Below, piece after piece: positions 47,865 through 59,338 of a DNA stretch of 64,000 bases. The notes below the pieces were generated by a model, which was not told the DNA's origin, ran no database searches, and worked only from the letters and a program-made list of their open reading frames with translations. How positions within the stretch are numbered: the stretch's first letter is position 1; each line of letters opens with the position of its first letter. Source of the stretch: Prostheceraeus crozeri. Lineage: Eukaryota > Platyhelminthes > Polycladida > Euryleptidae. The translations under genes were made by a program, and so were the position numbers. The stretch spans positions 62,001 to 126,000 of the forward strand of contig CAJQUW010008711.1 in NCBI GenBank assembly GCA_907163375.1, written 5' to 3'.

Positions 47865-48002
47865 ATGACTGGAGGTACAACTTACGAATTGTCTGATGTT
47901 TTACTGATGTTGGGTGAGAATCTACACATTAAAAATAGTAAGAAGCTCGTGCGCGAATTTAGGAAGAAAATGTCAGTAGCTCTGAAAATTGATGTCCTCT
48001 GA
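47865..48002 (+). repeat. Inverted duplicate pair, right arm, with a 45-codon ATG frame
   Basis: Inverted copy of 46821-46932. From the ATG at 47865 a 45-codon frame shares the segment LLMLGENLHIKNSKKLVREF with the left arm. Relative to that arm it has a 4-base insertion upstream and a 1-base loss downstream, so only the middle is in the same frame. Both arms begin right after an AAG, so an exon with a splice acceptor is possible. A small transposed duplicate is equally possible. Confidence 0.7.
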
Positions 48003-48480
48003 TGAACTGATTGCTTGACTGTTTTACTAAATTGGAAAGAGAAATACCTATTTCTATGCAATCGAGAAAGAGACAAAATTCGGAATCCGCTGAGAAACCT
48101 GCCGATAATTTGTTCAGCTTCAACAACGATGACAAATCGTCTTCAAATGATCGTTTCCGACTTTGTTAGGAGCATTTAGTGTCACTCTCTATCTTATTTT
48201 CAATACACATTGTTAAAATCTTGAAATTGGCAAATTCAACCAGCCGGTAGATTCCTCGCGCAGAAAGGAAGGAAAATGGCACATTGTTGTTTAGTCCGAA
48301 CAAACTCTAGTTCTGAAAAAGTTGAGCAAACTATCAATAGATTTGAAAAACCGATTTTCATGATTCTGCCTAAGATCTCCTATTTTGAGAGGATGGCAAA
48401 TTGGTGACTGGTAATTGAGTCCAATAAGGCTAAACAAAGTCGAAAATTGTGATTGATTTCTAAAACGAATATATATGGTA
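48003..48480. other. No gene recognised
   Basis: AT-rich DNA without recognisable structure. Confidence 0.5.
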
Positions 48481-48484
48481 TGTG

Positions 48485-48780
48485 CGGGTATTACATTACC
48501 TGTTGGGCACGGGATGTTGCTCTCCCATTAACTCATCAAGATGCTCAGCAATGAACATTATCACTTTAAGTGTGACTTCAAGTGTTAATACTCGTGATGC
48601 CGTTTGTATTGATAGTGTGAACTTCGCAACCATCTCTTGTGATCTCAAGTGGAATGTTCATTGTCGAGTGATTGTGAAGAACGTTTCTAAAAGAATATGC
48701 CTCATTTACAATCTTAACCAAGCTGGTTGTGATGCTGAATGGTTGTTGAAAGCTACTATGCCTTCTTACGATCTGCTATG
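48485..48780 (+). pseudogene. LINE reverse-transcriptase tail fragment
   Basis: The frame contains DLKWNVHCRVIVKNVSKRIC followed by NLNQAGCDAEWLL. This is the segment just after the reverse transcriptase palm in many animal LINEs (LGVTISxDLKWxxHVxxIxxKAxKRLYxLxxLKRAG). The preceding residues (INSSRCSAMNIITL, CIDSV) fit the usual NPxKCKEMxI and IxxxxV steps. The region before and after is missing, so this is an isolated piece of an old insertion. The clade is not assigned. Confidence 0.65.
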
Positions 48781-48784
48781 ACTT

Positions 48785-49030
48785 AAGGATTTCCTGTTTT
48801 TGCAATAAATGAACGGTGTTTATACTCGGAAGCACATTAGGCACGAAACCTTTCTTCCATGTGGCCGAGTTGTCGTTAATCCCACTCTCATTCTTTTTGT
48901 TCTGAGTGTTTAGCAGAAATGCAGAGTGTACGTATTTCAAAAGTCTTAGGCTTGACCCGACCAGGATTTGAACCAAGGTCTGCAACACTGTAAACACTGT
49001 ACCACAAGGCCACAGCACCAGTAATGCGCC
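48785..49030 (-). repeat. SINE-like repeat with decayed tRNA-type head
   Basis: On the minus strand the head has TGGCCTTGTGGTACAGTG (A-box-like) and, about 30 bases on, GGTTCAAATCC (a full B box). The T stem is imperfect and no acceptor stem forms, so this is not a tRNA gene. The body continues through GACAACTCGGCCACATGGAA. A tRNA-derived SINE is the simplest reading. Confidence 0.45.
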
Positions 49031-49782
49031 TAATTATCTTTTAAATGACTTTTTGCATGTTGTAAAACATGTTTTCCGTATTATTGGCATTCAGCATTCG
49101 GAAAACAATTCATGGTTGTGTTCTGTTAACAAATCATGTGAAAATCTGTGTGTCTGTTATTAGTACAAATTTTGAACATTCCCTACATTCGATGGCTTGC
49201 ACTAGCGATGCGGAAGGATTATAAGTACTCGTGCTGCTCCAAAAACCAGGTATCGTCCACGTTCGAAAGCGAGAGATTTTCAACTTCATCGCTGTTGTTC
49301 GATATTGTAAATTGTCGTTACTTTTGTTTTTGTTGCTCTTTTTTATGTAAATAGTTTGTGGCACCTTGCATGAAACTCTTTGATTCCAAAACATATGTCG
49401 CCACAATATGTGCGTGTTCACCGATTCCTTGTAGTGATTAATATTGTTATTATTCTGTAAAACCGGTGAATTGTCATCGATCGAATACCTGGCTGCAAAT
49501 ATCAACGTATTGGATAAGTAAAACTAATGCTTTGCACTGATCTTAGATTGTGTTGCCAATCAATCTGAACATTCTATTGGATATTTTGAGAGCTTTAACC
49601 AAAGGCCATGGGTGGCGAGTGATATGGGAAACAGTCATGGTTTGAGAACACATCAGCAACGGAGCAATGTCAAGTTTGTCTGACAAAAGCGAATATCTTG
49701 GAAGAAATTTGACCCTTTCACACTTTTGTAAAGAAATAACAACGCAAAATGATGAACCCGAGGACTTTCGTCCTTTCTGTTC

Positions 49783-50489
49783 ATGGGCATTACAAGGACT
49801 GGATCTTGGTGTGTAGAGACATGAGATGGTTAGCTGTACAGAACAGTCTTCACTCAGCTGACATTTGACTTGACACAGATAGCTGACACATGATCAGAAC
49901 AATAGTCGAAGAGACAGAAGAGAATTATTGCTTGCTGGAAATCGAAGTCAATAACTAAATAAAACAGGACAAAGTTACCACGGTAAGACCAGAAATGTAA
50001 ATTCAAGTGTTCATGCGGATGCATGTACATTGGAAGGACGTGCAGACCAATCATAAAGAGGATAAAGAAACGTGTGCCAAAATGGCTGGAAAAGTCTAAA
50101 AAATGTCCTCCACGCTCGACAAGAATCCCATCCAGTGTAGTGACAAGACATTTACAAGTTCGTGACAATGATCCGAGACTTGCCCCGTCTTCATTCAGTA
50201 CTTTGTACAGAATCGAAAATGCAATTGTATATATTATTCCAAGCTTGATTTGTGTATTAAAAGGGACTTTGTACATAGGTTGGTCTTATCCTGGTAACTT
50301 GGTCCAGTTTTATTTAGTTATTGACTTCAATTTCTAGTAAGCAATAATTCTCTTTTGTCTCTTCCACTATTGTTCTTATCATGTGTCATCTATCTGTGTC
50401 ATGTCAAATGTCAGCTAAGTGAAGACTGTTCTGTACAGCTAACCATCTCATGTCTCTACACACTAAGATCCAGTCCTTGTATTGCCCAT
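49783..50489 (+). mobile_element. Penelope-like fragment between 209-bp inverted arms
   Basis: Positions 49783-49991 and 50281-50489 are inverted copies of equal length (209 bp) with about 15 mismatches and no gaps by eye, roughly 93% identity. They enclose a piece with a GIY-YIG endonuclease signature. Penelope-like elements end in this endonuclease and are known to carry terminal repeats in direct or inverted order, often from partial neighbouring copies. No reverse transcriptase is present here. The left arm would be an inverted copy of the 3' tail that forms the right arm. Confidence 0.65.
49990..50337 (+). pseudogene. GIY-YIG endonuclease fragment, Penelope-type
   Basis: The frame starts with FKCSCGCMYIGRTCRP followed by basic residues (KRIKKR), and later has SSVVTRHLQVRDNDPRL. 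This is the order seen in the C-terminal endonuclease of Penelope-like elements: CxCxxxYIGxTxRxLxxRxxEH, then a S-V-A/T-x-H-F/L block. The GIY part is degenerate, the conserved His after the Arg helix is not evident, and the linker to a reverse transcriptase is absent. The frame runs on into the right inverted arm before stopping at 50337. It is probably inactive. Confidence 0.6.
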
Positions 50490-53400
50490 TATTTTTTTTA
50501 TATAAGCGAATATGCATCTTGATCTACAGACATGACTTGATTTACAGGACATAGGCGGGTGATGGAATGGAGGCGGGCGATTTCAATCAATCCGTGCAGT
50601 CCTGTTTAGATGCATCCATATCAAGTGACATAAGAACACTTTTCAGTTCACGTAAGAGCCTACATGCATGCCGAAAAGAAAGTTGACCTGTTCTATTGAA
50701 CGCATGATGGAGGCTATGTTCATTGTACACTGCCAAAAGTGATAATAAAAATCTTGTAGAGTAAATGAAATAATAACGATCCCACATCAATTTCTGCCAG
50801 AACTATAATCAGTGATCCTCATCGCAAAAGATTTTCACTTTTCACAATGATCAATGGCCAAGTAATAGGCCTATATTGTTTATCATGGCCCTTAACCGAT
50901 TTTAAATGAATTTCTAACAGCCACGGATTAATTACGCGTACATCACATTTCTAGTTTAAGACGTCACCTTTCTTTTTTAGCAGCTATTCAATATGAAATA
51001 TTGATTGATTTTAAGTGTCCCATGCTACCCTCCATGTGAGATACCTGTCACGTCTTGCCAATGTAGCCATTTTGATAAGATGGAAATTTTTGTTTTCTTA
51101 GATATAAGGCTAATAGCTGAAATAAGTCAAAAACATGGTAATGATGCAAGTATTTCATTAAAAGTAATAAACTTGTAAGAAGTGGTGAAAAATGAGGACT
51201 TTTATTAAAAGTGTCACATATTACCCACTCTTATCCTAATTGCTGTGAACTGTTGTTAGTTAATTCCATAATGTGCATTTAGGCCTACTTTACTTCTAAA
51301 GGTCTATATATGCTTTCGGATAAACTTAGAAAATGTGCACATACAATTTCATTGTGACGCGCATGGTTATAGCTAGTGGCTTAAAATCTCACTGTGAAGG
51401 TACGTGTATTTTGCACATGCATAAAGATAGATGAGTAGCCTACTTCAGAATTAGTAGAACATTCAGTCATTTTTATTAATGCGTTTTGTTTTACTACTTA
51501 CATGCCACTTTTGTTATTTTCTAGCATCCATTACGACTTCAATAACTTTTACAACAAACTCCAAACTTCCGTTTCGACATGTAACAATTTGACAATGGAT
51601 ACATAAAATAAAATAAAACATGTTTATCACAAGAATGTCTTGTAGTATGATGAGAACTCAGTTTTGCGTTTATCGATAGGAACGCAAAAATGTTGTAGAA
51701 ATAGAAGCAGGGTTTGATAGTTGATGGATAAAATTTCAGAATCAAACTTGAATTTTGCGCTTAAAATAGCATGAATTGTATGTAATCTTTTGAATTTAAT
51801 GAAGCAACATAAGACAGTTCATGCTTTGTGAGAGCTTTAAAATCGAAGTGAACAATCAAAAGTCAAAGAGAAAGCGATTTGTGAATGACAAGTTATAAAT
51901 GCGCTGTCAGAGTAACACACTGAATAGCAGTCTAAGTTTTCACATGCTGATGTTGGTAAAGCAAATGCCTCAGAAATCATATTCTTAAAATCCCTCTTAA
52001 AAAATTCTGAAAATGTCCCTGTTCCATTTTTGTGCACACTTTCATGAAGGAACTGTCCTCATTACATTTGCAATATGCGCATAGATTGAGCATCGAGTAG
52101 CCCATTTTTGTTATATTTGCGAGTACTTTCAGGCACACCTCCCAGTATTTACATTTCACAAGTATTTTAGTCCACCTCGTACATATTGCAAATCAATAAT
52201 TAGGTTATCATTCCAGAAAATAAAGACTGTGCACCTTATAATTTTATGTAATTTGAAATTTTATCTGAAAAGGTATCATAGGAGCCGAACAACGCGACAA
52301 ATAGGGTCAAAATGGTAAGTAGGCTACCTGTTGAGCGAGATAGGTCAGTCGCATTTCCGGGATAATTGTCCTGGCAACTTTTTAAAATGTTGATGGGTGC
52401 ATAATTGGTCAGATATTTGAATTTGAATGACTGTACAGAAAAAAATATTCAAAGCTGTCCCTTCAATAAAGACAATTAAATTTTATATCCAAGAGCATCA
52501 GAAGATGCAACATTTAAGCGAAAAGAGGAAAATTCATGATTCATTCATGTCGCATTGAAAGTATTATGAGCTGTCACACAATGAATGTCATTTGTTTCCT
52601 ATTCTTATTCAAATTAACTTTTCAAAAACTATATCACTTTAAATTCCATTCAAATATTCGCTGGTAGACTGATGTTTAGTGTTTATTGTTCTAGAATTCG
52701 TTGAATTATTTGTTTCGATAAATGAAACAAATTTCATTATGCTGAAGAACAGCTTTGTTTCAGATGAACTCAAAGATGGACATGAATTATAATGTCTGAT
52801 TGATGGCAATGACAACTGGGAATTTCTTGACATATTTTATTTCAGTTATCTTGAAGATGAATAATTCTGTGATATGTCTTCAGCCTGTCTGCTTTTATCG
52901 CTTTTTTATAAGGGCTCTTATATCTATGTGTCAATCAAAGTAGTTGGCAACTTTGGTATTATCAATGGGCAGAGGATCATTTGTAATGAGCGATAGCAGA
53001 AGTTCAACACTCTATGACTGACTGAAACGTTAAAGCAGAGGAGGATTAAAAATTGATACATGAAGGTATGACAATAAAACGATGACGGTGTCAATGCGCG
53101 TTTGATTAATGACACATTCTGCAGAAGCAATATCGCAATAAATTCCTTCATCCAATATTTCACTTAAGAATAATAAAAGGAAATAATATTCATTCTAAAG
53201 GTGCAAAGAAATTTTAGAGGTGAAATTCTCACTTCTCCCTTGCAGAGTAAAATCTACTATGATAATCAAGCATTTTTGATATTTTTTTCTTTGATGAGCA
53301 TAATAAAGTAGATGGTAAACTAAAGCTATACTTGATCAGCTTTTTTGAAGATGATTTATTTAAAGACAGGTTGTTACTGATGTTAAATTGATGTTAATGT

Positions 53401-54130
53401 TATACTTAAAATATTTCGCCAAAGTTTTGATATTTTATAAATAGTAAAACCCACGAAATTCATTAAGATCTATTAGCGCGAGGCCTTCCGTCCAATCTCA
53501 ACGGCTGCTAACTTTGGACAGCAACAATCTTGGATGCAAACTTAGATATGAAATTTCGCCAAAGCGTCATTTTTAAGTGATAATTGGGGAGGCGATGATA
53601 TTGAATATTTTAGAAAGTTTAATTAAGTGGATGATCATTCACATTTAGTCTGATGTTTGTTATCCCATGTTGATGGACAATTGTAGTACCTTGTCACGGT
53701 TGCTTGACGTTTGGGGATACAAATGGGAGATGATGTCTGTTGAACAGAACGAAGAATATCCTTTGACGTCATTATGATGTTCGGCGTGATCGTTCGAAAA
53801 GATGGCACAGCTTCCATCAAATTGTTCACCGCAAGTGTTTAAGTAAGAAATACCGCCGCTGTCTGCTTTACTATGTAAGTTTTGGCATACCGAGTTATAA
53901 CTAAACTAGCAACACATCCAACGTCCAGAATCGTATAAAACAGTTGCGTCGGTCATCTTCGAGTTCGTCTGCGCATTGATGTGCATAGAATGATCTTGTC
54001 AAGAACTACTCCGCCGTTGCACTTGTTGTAATGCAAAGCGATTTCTGGGTTCTTTTCTTCATGTAAATTATCGCACGCTCCATTGAAGCTCATTGTTGAT
54101 AGAAGAGTAACGTTTAAGAACACATTATAC
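50490..54130. other. Long AT-rich stretch, no gene recognised
   Basis: Two TAGGCCTA palindromes occur (50866 and 51280). The reading frames are short and unrecognised on both strands. No paired repeat ends were seen. Confidence 0.5.
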
Positions 54131-54140
54131 GAATACGCGT

Positions 54141-54335
54141 CAGTTACAGAACACGTTTTGTGTTCCAAGTCGAGTGTGCATCAGTTACAGAACACGTTTT
54201 GTGTTCCAAGTCGAGTGTGCATCAGTTACAGAACACGTTTTGTGTTCCAAGTCGAGTGTGCATCAGTTACAAAACACGTTTTGTGTTCCAAGTCGAGTGT
54301 GCGTCTGTTACAGAACACGTTTTGTGTTCCAAGAA
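54141..54335 (+). repeat. Tandem array, 41-bp unit, nearly five copies
   Basis: Units start at 54141, 54182, 54223, 54264 and 54305. They are almost identical, with a G-to-A change in unit 4, two base changes at the unit 4/5 junction, and a truncated fifth unit. Each holds GAACACGTTTTGTGTTC, a 6-bp inverted repeat around a 5-base loop. The period is not a multiple of three and no unit contains a stop, so all three plus frames stay open through the array. The apparent proteins of 68-109 residues here are therefore repeat artefacts. Confidence 0.95.
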
Positions 54336-54489
54336 CTCACTTGTGTCGAGTACGAGTCAGTTCTAGCAACACGAATTCTAGTAAATTCTAGTAAAGCAAC
54401 ACGGAAAATTTTCTCATTCTATACAGTCAAGAAATTCTATTTCACATCGGACACAATCATTATCAAGTCAGATGCAACAAAATTTGTAC

Positions 54490-55316
54490 TTTGCATATCC
54501 TAACAGCCACACATACTATTCTATTTAATTTTTTCAATACTCCCATGAAAAGTGGTAGCAGGGAAATGTCATACACATAAAAATACAATTCATTATCAAA
54601 AGCGCAGTCAGTAGTCACTTCATGTTCTCCATCATACTTTTTGACGTGTCCTTGACAATTTGCCGCCATTTCAATCTGTCTTTCGCCTTCTCCTTCCAGG
54701 TCCTCCAGTCTTCTTCTGTACGTTCCAGTTCTCTTTTGATACAGTCTTTCATGGAATTCTTGGCCGTCCCATTTTCTTGTCATTGTTTCATTCATCTCTT
54801 CCACTTGCTTCACTACCCTTTCGTCTTCCATCCCTACCACATGCACTGCCCACCTCAGTCTCTTTTCCACCACTTTCTGTTTCACCATTTTCTTCAATCC
54901 TGCTTCCTCCCTCAGGTCCACCATTCTTCGTTTCTCCACCACCCTTGCACCACAGATGCTCCTTATCTAGTTATTTTCACACACTTGCAACATATTTTGC
55001 TGCTGCTCGGTTAGTGCCATCGTTCCTAGTCCGCATGTCAATGCTGGCAGACACATGTTTCCAAAACCTTTCCTCGCATCCTCTGACCAATTTCTTTGTC
55101 CGCAGGCACTCCTGCCACTTTCCTGAACGCCCCATCTCCGTCCTGCATCCTTCTTCTTACTTCTGCATCGCCCCGACCATCTTCAGAGACCATTCCACCA
55201 AGGTACACAAACTTACCTACCTGCTTCAATTACACTTCTCTCACACCCATACAGCCAAGTCTTTCCACTCCTTGCCTGTTCACATCACTTCCGTCTCACC
55301 ATGCTATGAATACTAA
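54490..55316 (-). pseudogene. RTE-like LINE, 3' part of ORF2
   Basis: On the minus strand the blocks follow the C-terminal third of an RTE-type reverse transcriptase protein. They are FVYLGGMVSEDGRGDAEVRR then GAFRKVAGV (55220-55110), and a frameshift near 55045 into LPALTCGLGTMALTEQQQ and LQVCEN. An in-frame TAG follows, then IRSICGARVVEKRRMVDLRE, then RLRWAVHVVGMEDERV (about 54860). A final shift leads to a DRLKWRQIV block (about 54680). In intact relatives these give YLGS, LYGAETW, RMLRWxxGV and RLRWxGHVxRM. Several frameshifts and stops make it dead. The catalytic YADD region lies upstream and is missing. Confidence 0.8.
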
Positions 55317-57011
55317 AAATGTGTATACTTAAAATGCACATTAAAAATATTGCAAGTGTAATCGTACTTTTCCTCCTTATCTTGAAATACTTTCATCAAT
55401 GGAAGTTGATATGCATTTACCACAAATAAACATCCATCATTATCAAAAATAACAAGTTTCATCCTCAGATTTGACGATTATTACTTCGAAATCACAAGAG
55501 TGAATCTAACTGCTGAAGTCTCAATGGATTATGGAAAGAAACATAAAAGACACAATCACAGATCTATCTTAATTAAAGATGCAATGCCAGAACTGCTTGC
55601 CACGAACCGTTGATTCCGGCCGTGAGTCTCAATAACTCAGTCACACAAATCTGATCTTCCACCTTTATCCACTGTATAGGGGGAGAACTTCAAAGCCGGA
55701 GCAATATACTATCAGCGTAACGGCTGCCGTGTCGATAAGAGATGACTTCGCTATTCCTTTATCAAGGCAGGTAAGAAATTTCATTTTCGATTTAAAGTCA
55801 TTGAGCCATAATGTGCCTCTTTCTAATGGGAAGGCTGAAGGCTCAGAAAAGAGGATATTAATAATTGACAAACAATATCTGGTTCAAAGTGAGATAGATA
55901 CTTTTTTATTCCGTAAATCTAAGTTCAACCTTGTGTGTAAGACTCTTAGATCTCACCGTCACACTATTGAGGGGATAGATATATTTGCACAAAGGCTGAA
56001 TTCTATTCAATCGAAGGTCTAAGAAACATCTTAAAACAAGAGCTTCATCTGTCTTACTCAGAATTAATCACTCCTTGAGTAGTCAAGTATGCTTGGTTTT
56101 CGCGTGACATCAGTGCAACACGTGATAAATCATGATTCCATGAAATAAAGTGCAAATTCTTTCAGTCTATCGCCTGCGAAAAAGAATTTACCTAGAAAAA
56201 TAGCAAAAAAGATATAATAACGCACATGGTGCTTGAACAAATTGATTTTCCGGATCATGAAGTCATTGTGTCCTTATTATCTAAATATTAATTTCTTCTA
56301 TAACTATATCAATCATTATATATTCTTCTTGCATTTAAGATATTGCAGAGTGTAGCTCACCTGTGCATATGAGTTGTATATTAGCAAAATATACACAGAT
56401 TTCAGCAATAAACCTCAAAATTCTTAGAAGTTTAACATCTACTTTTCATCTTATAATAACTGAGCAATTTGCTGATCAATCAATTGGTCTAGGCACAATG
56501 AGCACAAAAAGACGATAAATAATAGATCGGTAAGTAGCGCTTTGTAAGATCATATTAGAAGCAAGCATAACGAAATAGGCGACATCGGGGATTTTCAGCT
56601 CGGTTTCATTACTAAACTCGATGACACTCGAGACACAACATTTACTGAATCAAAAGCAATCACACAGCTTCAGCCCAAAGTCAATAGAAAACATTAACTA
56701 CCGCAATACAGCCTGTCTTCACACTTCAATCACCTCACATTCGACGCACAACACACTTCTTAATATCACTCACTTCTTAATAGACCTTCACAAATGCTGC
56801 CTGCCGTTTAGCACTTACATCGACCGATAGAAGGCGCTGGACGCCGAAGTCCCTGTCTGCTTTGCTTCTGACTTAATCTGTGATCGACCAATAAACGTTT
56901 ATCGAGAGAGTCCGGATACTTTGTTCCATAGAAATATATTGCTTATCTGAAGCTGACTAGAACGAATATTGACTGAAGGTCGCGGCACATCCGGGGGAAC
57001 TAAGTTGGGAA
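55317..57011. other. No recognised gene; one unexplained open frame
   Basis: The plus frame 55729-56022 (97 codons, ATA start) is fairly protein-like in composition (for example RILIIDKQYLVQSEIDTFLF), but I do not recognise it and see no domain. The rest is AT-rich. Confidence 0.4.
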
Positions 57012-57097
57012 CTTTTTGTGCCACTATTGTGTACTGCATGATGATTTTCTTCAATTGTAGAGGCTTCATTGTTATCAATTTCTTTTTTTGTCTGTCT
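57012..57097 (+). repeat. Segment shared with 47 kb, copy 2
   Basis: Matches 47201-47286 in inverted orientation. Both keep CATIVY and RGFIVINF in the same frame, despite roughly a quarter of bases differing by eye. Confidence 0.55.
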
Positions 57098-57941
57098 TGT
57101 ATTTTTTGGAAAATGGCTGACCTCTCTCGCCGCTTGGTCAACGTTAACGCTGTTCGTTTGTCTAAAAGCAGCCATCACACTTTGAACAATAAAAACTGTT
57201 TGGTTCTTACTTGATTCTGTTTCTTGCAATTGTTGCTTATTGAAATAATACCGGTATATCTTGCAGAAGGTTGCGTGAAATGACAATGAAAAGTGTTAGA
57301 TTTTGTGATATGGAACGAATTTTATGAAAAATGTTTCGCTCAATATAATAGATGCGCCCTCTAAGTGGGCATTAAGAAATTTCCCAATAATTGTCTACGG
57401 TACTGTGTACATGCATACATTTTCTATAGGTGATGTTCCCAATACAAGATTTGTTTACGTGGTATTGATGTCGACACTTCAGAATAAAAAAAATACAGGA
57501 ATGTTTATTTCCTCGTGTAGAGATGTCGGTGTCGTATATAGTATAATACAACATGCCGTGACACCGAGGCATATTCGTAACTCCGATGTCGTATTCTAAT
57601 GATGAGATATCGGCAATGTTGTCGCAATAACCGATAAATCGATGTATTGTCGACAAAAACATCGATTATGATCAGTAGCTGATAACATTTCAATCTTTTT
57701 AACCCAGTAGTGACATATACCAAATGAACAAGTGAACGGGAAAGAAATGAAATTTACATTAGCAAATAGCCCATTATAAAAATCATGATAGAATACAAAA
57801 GGACATCTGTTAAGCAAAGTACCTTAATGAACACTAACCAGATATATTTAAATAAATAATGTACAAAAATTGTACAAATATGTAGAAAAACGCATTAGAT
57901 CTGAGAACAGCTTACTGATGACTTTGACTTTGATGCATATA
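57098..57941. other. No gene recognised
   Basis: AT-rich DNA. Overlapping short frames on both strands at 57324-57817 look like chance. Confidence 0.5.
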
Positions 57942-59335
57942 CAGGGTGAGTCAAAAAAAACGTTATTTACCTTTTGTGGGATATCTATTATAAGTTACAA
58001 TAAAATGCAACAACAGGTGGTTATGAACATTGAAAAAGCTGCTCCTCACAAGCTGTGGTTACAACAGCGACTCAAACTGAGCACCTTCCTGCTGAATGCA
58101 AAGAGAGCATCGTCGAACAAATGAGTCATAGGCCTTCATGCAGGCGTTAGATGTGAAAGAAGTAATTTCCTCTCGAATGCAGGCTGTCAGTTCTCTCGTA
58201 TTTCTTGGCAGTCGCGCATACACTCGGTCTCTTAACGCTCCCCACAGGAAGAAGTCGCAAACAGTAAGGTCTGGAGAACGGGGTGGCCACTCAACTGGTC
58301 CTCTTCGACCAATCCACCGACCCGTCAGATTTTCGTCGAGGATTCTTCGACTTGCGTTGCTGTAGTGGGGAGGGGCTCCATCCTGTTGATAGAATCTGCT
58401 CTGGTTTTCGTTTCGTCGCAAGAAGGGAATAACATGCTGTTTCAGAACATCGCAGTACCGATCGCTGTTCATCGTTAGTTCACTGATGTCGTAACTCAGC
58501 ACTCCAGTATGGTCTATCATGGCCCATACAGTGACAGATCTCCGGTCATGAAGCTTTTCGACGAAAGCTTTAGGGTTCTCAGTGCTCCAGTAGTGCAGAT
58601 TGTGCTTATTTACAGTTCCATTCACATGAAAGACAGCTTCGTCGGAAAAAACTATTCGGAGATGGAATTGAGGATGCTGAAGTGAGGAATTGAGGATCCA
58701 TTGACAGAATTCGAGACGTCGGTCGTGATCGTCATCTGAGAGTTCCTGGACGAAGGTTGGCTTATAGGGATGATACTTTTTCTTATGAAGACAGCGAACG
58801 ACGCTACTTTGCGAGACTCCAAGCGTGTTGCTTATGCGACGCGTAGAAACGTTCGGGTCATCTTCAATTATCGGCTTGATGGAGGTAAAGATATCGTCAC
58901 CTGTAGCCGTCACTGGACGACCACTTCCATTTTCACGCTTATTCATATCCCCATACGTAAGGAATTTCTTCATCCAACGATGGACTGTCGGTGGAGGCGG
59001 GGCTTCCTCATGAAATTCATCCATGTATTTTCTCCTTGCTTCGGACACATTGTTGAATGTAACCGCCCATGCAACAAGCATTGCCTTCCTTTCCATCATA
59101 GTTTGGCATGGATGAAGCACTAAATGAATACTTGTACATACACTTGTATAAACTATGTACAGAAGCCATTCGTTCGATGATATGAATTCGAATTTTTTGA
59201 ACTTAGAGCATTGATTTGGTGCTTGGATATGGAAAATAAAACCATAGAAATTCAATCAGTCAACTTGAGAAAGAAATCAGAATGACAATTCAGATAGATT
59301 TTTCACACACTTCAAATAACGTTTTTTTACTCACC

Positions 59336-59338
<3 letters not shown>
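57942..59338 (-). mobile_element. DD41D mariner-type element, intact
   Basis: TA sites lie at 57940-57941 and 59339-59340. The ends are inverted repeats of about 26 bp, beginning CAGGGTGAGT and ending ACGTTATTT, with a one- or two-base difference in the A-run. At 1397 bp with a full transposase frame it appears complete and recent. The right edge is immediately followed by a pure TA microsatellite, so it probably inserted at a TA in or beside that array. Confidence 0.9.
58059..59099 (-). CDS. Mariner-type transposase, DD41D, intact frame
   Basis: I place the start at the MMERKAMLV pair (59099 or 59096), giving 346 or 345 residues. The open frame runs further up to 59255, but those 52 residues have no family match. 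The helix-turn-helix region holds VHRWMKKFLTYG and NGSGRP. The catalytic Asp residues are Asp153 (VFSDEAVFHVNG), Asp240 (YQQDGAPPHYS) and Asp282 (in WPPRSPDLTVCDFFLWG). There are 41 residues between the last two, which places it with the DD41D (rosa/VISITOR-like) branch of the Tc1/mariner superfamily. GRWIGRRGPVEWPPRSPD is a family hallmark. There are no stops or frameshifts. The enzyme would cut and rejoin its own element at TA sites. Confidence 0.9.
   Translation of the reverse strand: MMERKAMLVAWAVTFNNVSEARRKYMDEFHEEAPPPPTVHRWMKKFLTYGDMNKRENGSGRPVTATGDDIFTSIKPIIEDDPNVSTRRISNTLGVSQSSVVRCLHKKKYHPYKPTFVQELSDDDHDRRLEFCQWILNSSLQHPQFHLRIVFSDEAVFHVNGTVNKHNLHYWSTENPKAFVEKLHDRRSVTVWAMIDHTGVLSYDISELTMNSDRYCDVLKQHVIPFLRRNENQSRFYQQDGAPPHYSNASRRILDENLTGRWIGRRGPVEWPPRSPDLTVCDFFLWGALRDRVYARLPRNTRELTACIREEITSFTSNACMKAYDSFVRRCSLCIQQEGAQFESLL

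Noticed and set aside
48955-49024. Minus-strand tRNA gene
   Set aside because: B box is present, but the T stem has a mismatch and the acceptor stem does not form; SINE head is more likely.
54148-54170. Glucocorticoid-type response element (AGAACAnnnTGTTCT) in each 41-bp unit
   Set aside because: The half-sites AGAACA and TGTTCC are present, but they are seven bases apart instead of three, so the receptor geometry is wrong.
54083-54503. Overlapping frames of 68-109 codons in all three plus phases
   Set aside because: They are translations of the 41-bp tandem repeat, which has no stop in any phase; no independent coding evidence.
54622-55332. Long plus-strand frames (130 and 218 codons), Ser/Pro/Leu-rich
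   Set aside because: They are antisense shadows of the RTE-like LINE tail, whose conserved blocks read on the minus strand.
59100-59255. Extra 52 N-terminal codons of the DD41D transposase
   Set aside because: The frame is open, but the family's proteins start near the MMERK pair and the extension has no family resemblance.
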